A stretch of 64,000 bases of DNA. Source: Caenorhabditis elegans. Lineage: Eukaryota > Nematoda > Chromadorea > Rhabditida > Rhabditidae. The notes below the pieces were generated by a model that ran no database searches, was not told where the DNA came from, and worked only from the letters and a program-made list of their open reading frames with translations. This document shows, in pieces, positions 59,001 through 64,000 of this stretch. The first letter of the stretch is position 1; every line of letters begins with the position of its first letter. Location of the stretch: the NCBI RefSeq assembly GCF_000002985.6, contig NC_003280.10, positions 4,212,501-4,276,500 on the forward strand, in the 5' to 3' direction. The translations under genes and the position numbers were made by a program.

Positions 59001-60013
59001 ATTCTCGGCGGGAAATTCAAATTTTCTAAGAACATTTTTGGCTGGAAATTCAAAATTTCTGCGCAATGACAGGCGATTTCCCGAAAAAATACATATTTAA
59101 AATTTTTGGACATTTTTAAAAAATCATAATACTTTTTCTCCAAAAACTTTCCGAGTAAAATTGTGAAATGAACCTCGAATTTCAGCGGAAATTTCTCGAA
59201 TTGCAACGGATGATTGCTCCTGGAAATTTAAGCGATTCTGGAAAACTAGAAAATTGGTGAATTCTTATACGAAAATTTGCTGACTTTTTCCAATTGACAT
59301 TTTCTCCAGACTTCTTTTTTTCCCACTCCTCACTCAATTTCACTTCCGGAATTCCCATCACACTTCCTTCTAAACCCCTAAATAAAACCTTATAAAGTCA
59401 AGTACTTGTCCTCTTCTTTTTCACATGTTTCACGTGCTCCTTCTCTTGCAATTTGACTCCCTAGGCTCCGCCCCCTTCGGCTCCCCGTGCATAATGTGCC
59501 AGCGAGAGCCGCCTCCCTTCTATTACACTTTTTGCTTTTCAAGGACTACACCTTTTTTTGGATAATGTGCACACAGGGAGAGATATATATTATGTTTTGG
59601 TAATTTTGTTCTGAAAAAAAGGGGGTCTATGAATATATTAAAAAGGTTCTATAAGCGATCACTAGCCACACAAAAATTTTCTTATTTTCAGTGGACTAGG
59701 AAATTGGAATGCGGAAGTTAGGCCAGTTGTTTTTAACTTTAATATTTTTCTAATTTGATAAATTTTGACAGGTTTTTTGTAACTTTAAAATTTATCGAGA
59801 CTTTCAAATTTTTGTTTTTTTTTTTTTGAAATGGGGCCAGATTTTCAGCTATATTTATTCTAGAACATCATTTTTAGCTACTTCCTATTTTTACCAAAAA
59901 AAACTGAACATTTTCACAAGCTTTTCCTAGTTCTTTCTACTCTGTGTTAACTCGGGTGCATTTTTTTCAGAAATACTTTTCATTTTTCATGTTTTAATGC
60001 AGTGTGTTCTAGA

Positions 60014-60140
60014 GTCTAAGCCTCAGCCTAAGCCTCAACCTAAGCCTAAGCTTGAGCCCGAGCTTAAGCCTAAGCCTGAGCCTAAGCCTAAGCCTAAGCC
60101 GAAACCGAAGCCGAAGCCTAAGCCTAAGCCTAAGCCTGGG
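60014..60140. repeat. interstitial telomere-like array (CCTAAG)n
   Basis: About 20 degenerate CCTAAG units (variants CCTCAG, CTTGAG, CCGAAG, CCTGAG). The apparent KPKPKP reading frame here is translation of the array. Confidence 0.92.
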
Positions 60141-61194
60141 CTTGGAATTGTCTGGAAATTTCCAGCAAAATTTTTCAAGTTTTGCTCACTTTTTCTCAGA
60201 TTCCAATTCAACTTTTTATCCTTGTTTTCAAAATTTCAGAAAATTTTCCCTGAGCACCCTTTTCCTATCTTTTTCGCTGAGCCAAATTAAAACTTCAGGC
60301 TCTTACTCAAAAAAAAAATTTCCAGCTCCATTTTCAGCACGCCTTGTATAAAAAAACGTTTTCTTATTTTTTCTCCGGAGCAATGACGAATTGTCAAACA
60401 AACACGGGGGGAACAGCTGGAAAATAATTTGCGAACCAAAATTAATTCTCACCTCAATTTATTTTGCGCCAAAACGAAAGCAAAAAACTTTCTTCCTTTC
60501 CAGGTAATCCTTGGTTTAACGTGGTAAAACCGCTCCAATTCTTCAAAAAAAGTTTTTTTTTCATAAAAAAGTGTTAACCCCGGTGCATCTCGTTTTGTAA
60601 TTCATCAAAGGACGAACACTTGTCAAAACAAGAGAAATTCTCTCTATTTTTTTTTTGTTTTTCCCTCAATGTCTGTCATGTCATCCGTTCTGTATTCCGA
60701 ACCCCCCCCACGTCGTTTGAGACATATTCCCATAGACCACCAACTGTTCATGTCTGACGGGGTGTTCCAGATATCAGTTCGAGTGGCGTGTGACGTGTCA
60801 CTTTTCTTGCTCGCAGAGCTCAAAGGGTGGTGATAAGACATATGTATATCACACTCATTTTACATTTGTTAACTGACAAGAAGTCTGAGTAGATTGACAA
60901 CACGTTTTGCTGATTTTGCTGATTTTGTTCCTGCGGTTTTAGTGAGCAAATCGTGTTGTCTATTTACTTGTTAGACAGTTTTTTGCTGTTTTTCAGAATT
61001 TCACTGAGTCCCCGTGTCGGTGGCCGAGGTTTTTTCTCGGCCACCAAGCAAAAGTCGGCAAGTTTTCAATATCCAGACATAGCAAAACTCCAAAAATAAA
61101 AAATAAAAATTTTGATTCAATTCCATAACTGGCTCATAAATTTTACATAGGTTGACGTAAAGTCTGCCAATTTGTTTAAGGCAAAAGTTAGTTT

Positions 61195-61460
61195 TCTGGC
61201 TTATCAGGCATTGTGTAGGCAGACAGGTAGGCAGGCGTAAGGTAGGCAGGCACATAAGTAGGCTTGCCATGAAAGTCGGCGAGCAGTCATTGAATAGCTT
61301 GGTCGGCGAGCACTACTATATAGTCACTCCAACAGACATGCAGGCAGACATAAGGCAAACATGCACGTAGGTTGACATACTTGAAGTAGGCACGTAGGTA
61401 GGCGGACTTGAGTTTGGCTGGCAGGTACAAAGTAGGCGCCTAGGCACGCCTGCCTAGCAC
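61195..61460. repeat. GTAGGCAGGC repeat cluster
   Basis: Irregular GTAGGCAGG/GGCACGTAGG units with one palindromic stretch GGCGCCTAGGCACGCCTGCC. Confidence 0.75.
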
Positions 61461-61924
61461 AAATGTGTTTGCGAAATTTTCAAGTCCAATTTTTTGCAGC
61501 TTTCTCTATCCATCCTGTCCTCGTGAAAAATTGTTTGTATAGATTCGAAGCTCTCAACTAGTTAGTCACTTAACTGAAACCTGCAAAAACAACACACAAA
61601 TGACCTACTTTTCCGCTTCTCCCCTCTCTTTTTCGCCTAAACCAAAGTCCATCAGTTAGGAGCAGTACACTAACGAACCTAACCCCGGAGAAAAAGAAAA
61701 GATGGAGAAAAAGTAGAAAAAAATGTTTTGGGGAATATTATCCTGTGCTTTTCAGAATGAGCTTCTTTTTTTTCTTCACAACTTGAAATATTTTCACTGA
61801 AAAATGTTTCAATATAAAATTTTGAAATTTTGCGCTCTCGTGAACATTGAGCATAAAACGTTAAATTTGGTATAAAATTTTGAAAATCTGATTTAATTTT
61901 TTCCAGTCTTTCGGCTTAAAAACA

Positions 61925-62010
61925 GGCACAGGCTTATGCCTACCTACTAGGCTGCCTGCTTCGGCCTACCAACCTACCTATGTACCTACCTACCTAACTT
62001 CTTTTTAGGG
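61925..62010. repeat. CCTAC repeat cluster
   Basis: GCCTACCTACTAGG and CCTACCTATGTACCTACC; a similar cluster follows at 63064-63145. Confidence 0.8.
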
Positions 62011-63063
62011 TTAACTCAAGGTTTACGAATTTTCTTATTTAATTTTTAAATTATCAAAGCCTGAACCAAAGGAAACTGGTTCAAGAGTATTTTGGAATTA
62101 GGCAGAGGTTCAGGTAGTCAAATATTTGTGTGCCTACCTAGTCTATCTGCAAAAAAACACAAATATCTTGGTCATCAGATTTTTTCAGTTTTCAAAATTT
62201 TAAAATGACTTTTAATATTCAAACAAATTCTGAAATCTCTGGGCTCCGTGTTCGGTAGAGCGCATTTGCACACTTGGCGAGCTCTCTAAACTTGAATTAA
62301 TTTGGGAATTTTTATGGAATTTAATGGAATTTTTATGGAATTTCTAGACGTTATACTTTCTAGAAGTCGAATAAAAACCAAAAAACAGAAAACAAGAAAA
62401 AAAAACTTCCTCAATTTTCGTCTCCTCCATCCACCCCTCCTCCTCAAAAAAAAACCCATAGAAATGTTCAGCTTTACAAAACTAATTGCTTTGTTTTGTT
62501 GTTTTTTTTCGACCCGTGCTCCTCCAAAAGCTTCTCCTCCATCATTTCAAGCCTTTCATCTATATTTTCCAAATTTTTTTAATTTTTTTTTCAGCAAAAA
62601 AAACGTGACAAAACTGAACTGCTTGATGCAGTGTGTGCTTCGAGGAATTAATTATTCCCGGGGTTAAACAAAAAGACGAACTTTTTTCGCGCCCCGTTAC
62701 TTTTTTTTCATCTTTTTTGTTTCATTTTCCCCACATTTTCCGCCCCCATTCAACTCATTCATCCGTTTTTCACCCTAATTAGACTTTTTGCTCCTCTTCT
62801 GCGGCAGCCGTTTCATCATTGTTTGCAAGCCCCGTTCTGGGAGGGTAGTTCGCATGGGATTACTGAAATGTTGCCACTTTACTTAAGCTTGTCCGGGATT
62901 TAGGTCAAATATTAAATTTTCTATAAAAGGCTTCCAAGAAGTTGCTTCCCACACTTTTTATTTTCTAGGATCTAACTTATTTGCAAATTTCTATTGTATC
63001 TATTTTTTTTCACACAAAGTTGCATTGTTGAAATTCCCGGGAGAAACCTAGGGTGCCGAACTT

Positions 63064-63145
63064 CTCGCCTACTTGCCTACCTACTTACCTAGCTACCTGC
63101 CTACCTATCTAACAACCTACCTGTCTACCTACCTACCTGCCTAAT
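63064..63145. repeat. CCTAC/CTTGC simple repeat
   Basis: (CCTACCTG)n-like run of about 80 bp, 570 bp upstream of the receptor start codon. Confidence 0.85.
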
Positions 63146-63713
63146 TTTCAAACCTACTTAAGGCAAACTTAAATCAATGCAAACAGATCCCAAATTTCCG
63201 GCAACATTTTTTAAAAAGAATTTTTCAAAACTTCTAGGCCACCAATCTAATTTATTCGATTCTAACAAAGTTCAAAGACCCAAAAATCCTATCTACTGTA
63301 ATTTTGAAAAGTTCTAAGTTTATTTATTAGTACTCTATTCAACATTTCCAATCATCAACGTCAATAGGAAATTTATGTTTCACCAAACTTCCTATTTTAG
63401 TCATCCTTTCCAGTTCTCTGATCGTTATGAGTACACCTAAAGCTTGAAGGAATTGGCATGTTGACGTTGAAAATTCTAGAAAAATTAATTTCAAAAAACG
63501 ATGAAAAAAGTTTTAGTCAACACAAACGCTGAAACTGAACCGTGTTTTTATTTACACTGCCTGAAATTCTTTTCAAGTTATTTATTTTGCTATATTTTTA
63601 CACATATATTTTATTCGAAAATATTGTAAATTCTCATTGCCATTTTTCTTACCTATCTCCAAAAAAACCCCAGAAAACCCCATCAATTTTTCCAAATTTC
63701 CAGACCTCAAAAA

Positions 63714-63983
63714 ATGGACTCAAACGTGAAATATTTCATGTATGAAATTTTTATTCCATCAATTATCATACTATGTTGTGTCGCCGCATTTCTCAATTTC
63801 ATGGTTGTCATCTCCCGGTTGTACTGTAAAATGCGATCAGCCTCACTGGAATTGACCTACTCGTTGGCGCTATCTGACACGTGGACAAGCATCGTCATTG
63901 GATTTTCCCTTTTTTGGAATAGTTACAAGCCGGTCGTCCTGAATATTCCACATTCCAGTTATTGCTTTCCGTTAACTCTTGAG
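63714..63983 (+). CDS. rhodopsin-like 7TM receptor, first coding exon (gene continues past window)
   Basis: Ninety codons from ATG (just behind ATTTCCAG and ACCTCAAAAA) to a donor GTTGGT at 63984; the gene is cut by the window end. TM1 covers about residues 11-33 (EIFIPSIIILCCVAAFLNFM), followed by a short basic loop (RLYCKMRS) and TM2 with LTYSLALSDTWTS, the LAxxD motif of class A receptors, including the conserved TM2 aspartate. TM1 has the N of the GN-type position (LNFMVV). The segment ...HSSYCFPLTLE probably leads into TM3, with the cysteine that forms the extracellular disulphide. A peptide or amine ligand cannot be told from this part. The long gene-free upstream region may hold its regulatory sites or untranslated exons. 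Confidence 0.75.
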
Positions 63984-64000
63984 GTTGGTTTTTTTTGAAA

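Larger units (their letters stand above)
49260..63713. other. 14-kb gene-free stretch upstream of the receptor gene
   Basis: No open frame here looks like a gene; long frames are T-rich, pass through repeats or lack splice-compatible partners. Contents: GTGGCCGAG repeats (50.6-52.4, 54.2, 56.9, 61.0 kb), inverted CCAAT hairpins, a GGCAAATTGCC element (53.1 kb), CTACAGTA arrays (55.75-56.15 kb), CCTAC arrays, a telomere-like array (60.0 kb). Relatively non-repetitive islands are about 59330-59600 (with GGCTCCGCCCCCTTCGGCTC), 60400-60960 and 62680-62960 (with CCTAATTAGAC, a homeodomain-type core), which are the better candidates for regulatory sequence or untranslated exons of the receptor gene. 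Confidence 0.55.

Noticed and set aside
58862..59206. Minus-strand open frame of 114 codons
   Set aside because: It crosses the inverted CCAAT hairpin and has no splice partners or recognisable domain.
59997..60351. Lys-Pro and Ser-Leu repeat reading frames
   Set aside because: Produced by the degenerate (CCTAAG)n array; not a protein.
60644..60841. 65-codon minus-strand frame
   Set aside because: No splice context or domain; lies in a less repetitive island that is better regarded as possible regulatory DNA.

Overview
This is AT-rich nematode DNA, almost certainly Caenorhabditis elegans or a very close relative. Introns end in TTTCAG, most first coding exons sit directly behind such an acceptor (typical of SL1 trans-splicing), degenerate (TTAGGC)n interstitial telomere-like arrays occur twice, and intergenic DNA is full of short palindromic and CTACAGTA-type dispersed repeats. 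All exon structures below were built by hand from splice consensus, reading phase and comparison of paralogues inside the window.

Layout. 1-835: 3' end of an unrecognised + strand gene. 3118-9269: two tandem UNC-93-like membrane protein genes (470 and 457 aa) with seven shared intron positions, followed by a decayed copy of the last exon. 10814-13753: a coiled-coil gene interrupted by an in-frame TGA. 14557-18186: tandem PHD-finger paralogues (527 and about 334 aa). 18885-21823: a divergent LAMMER/CLK-like kinase with HLD in place of HRD. 22450-25237 (- strand): a tandem duplication of a DUF3557-like gene, one copy frameshifted. 25713-32195: the CCDC93 orthologue (CCC/Commander endosomal recycling complex), with introns carrying long inverted repeats. 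34697-42781: a G-protein alpha subunit with an unusual proline/cysteine-rich N-terminal extension. 43420-46281 (- strand): a signal-peptide C-type-lectin-like gene followed 152 nt later by an SH2-like gene, an operon-like spacing. 46282-63713: about 17 kb without a convincing gene, containing tandem arrays (226, 25, 15 and 123 bp units) and many dispersed repeats. 63714-end: first exon of a 7TM receptor.

The genes do not form one pathway. The strongest stories are evolutionary: tandem duplication followed by decay or repair (a micro-intron that restores frame in the second PHD gene, a duplicated 3' splice site in the first UNC-93-like gene, reciprocal frameshifts in the DUF3557-like pair), and palindromic repeat families that sit in introns and would fold into double-stranded RNA. 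I saw no CRISPR array, virus, prokaryotic operon, tRNA or rRNA gene.
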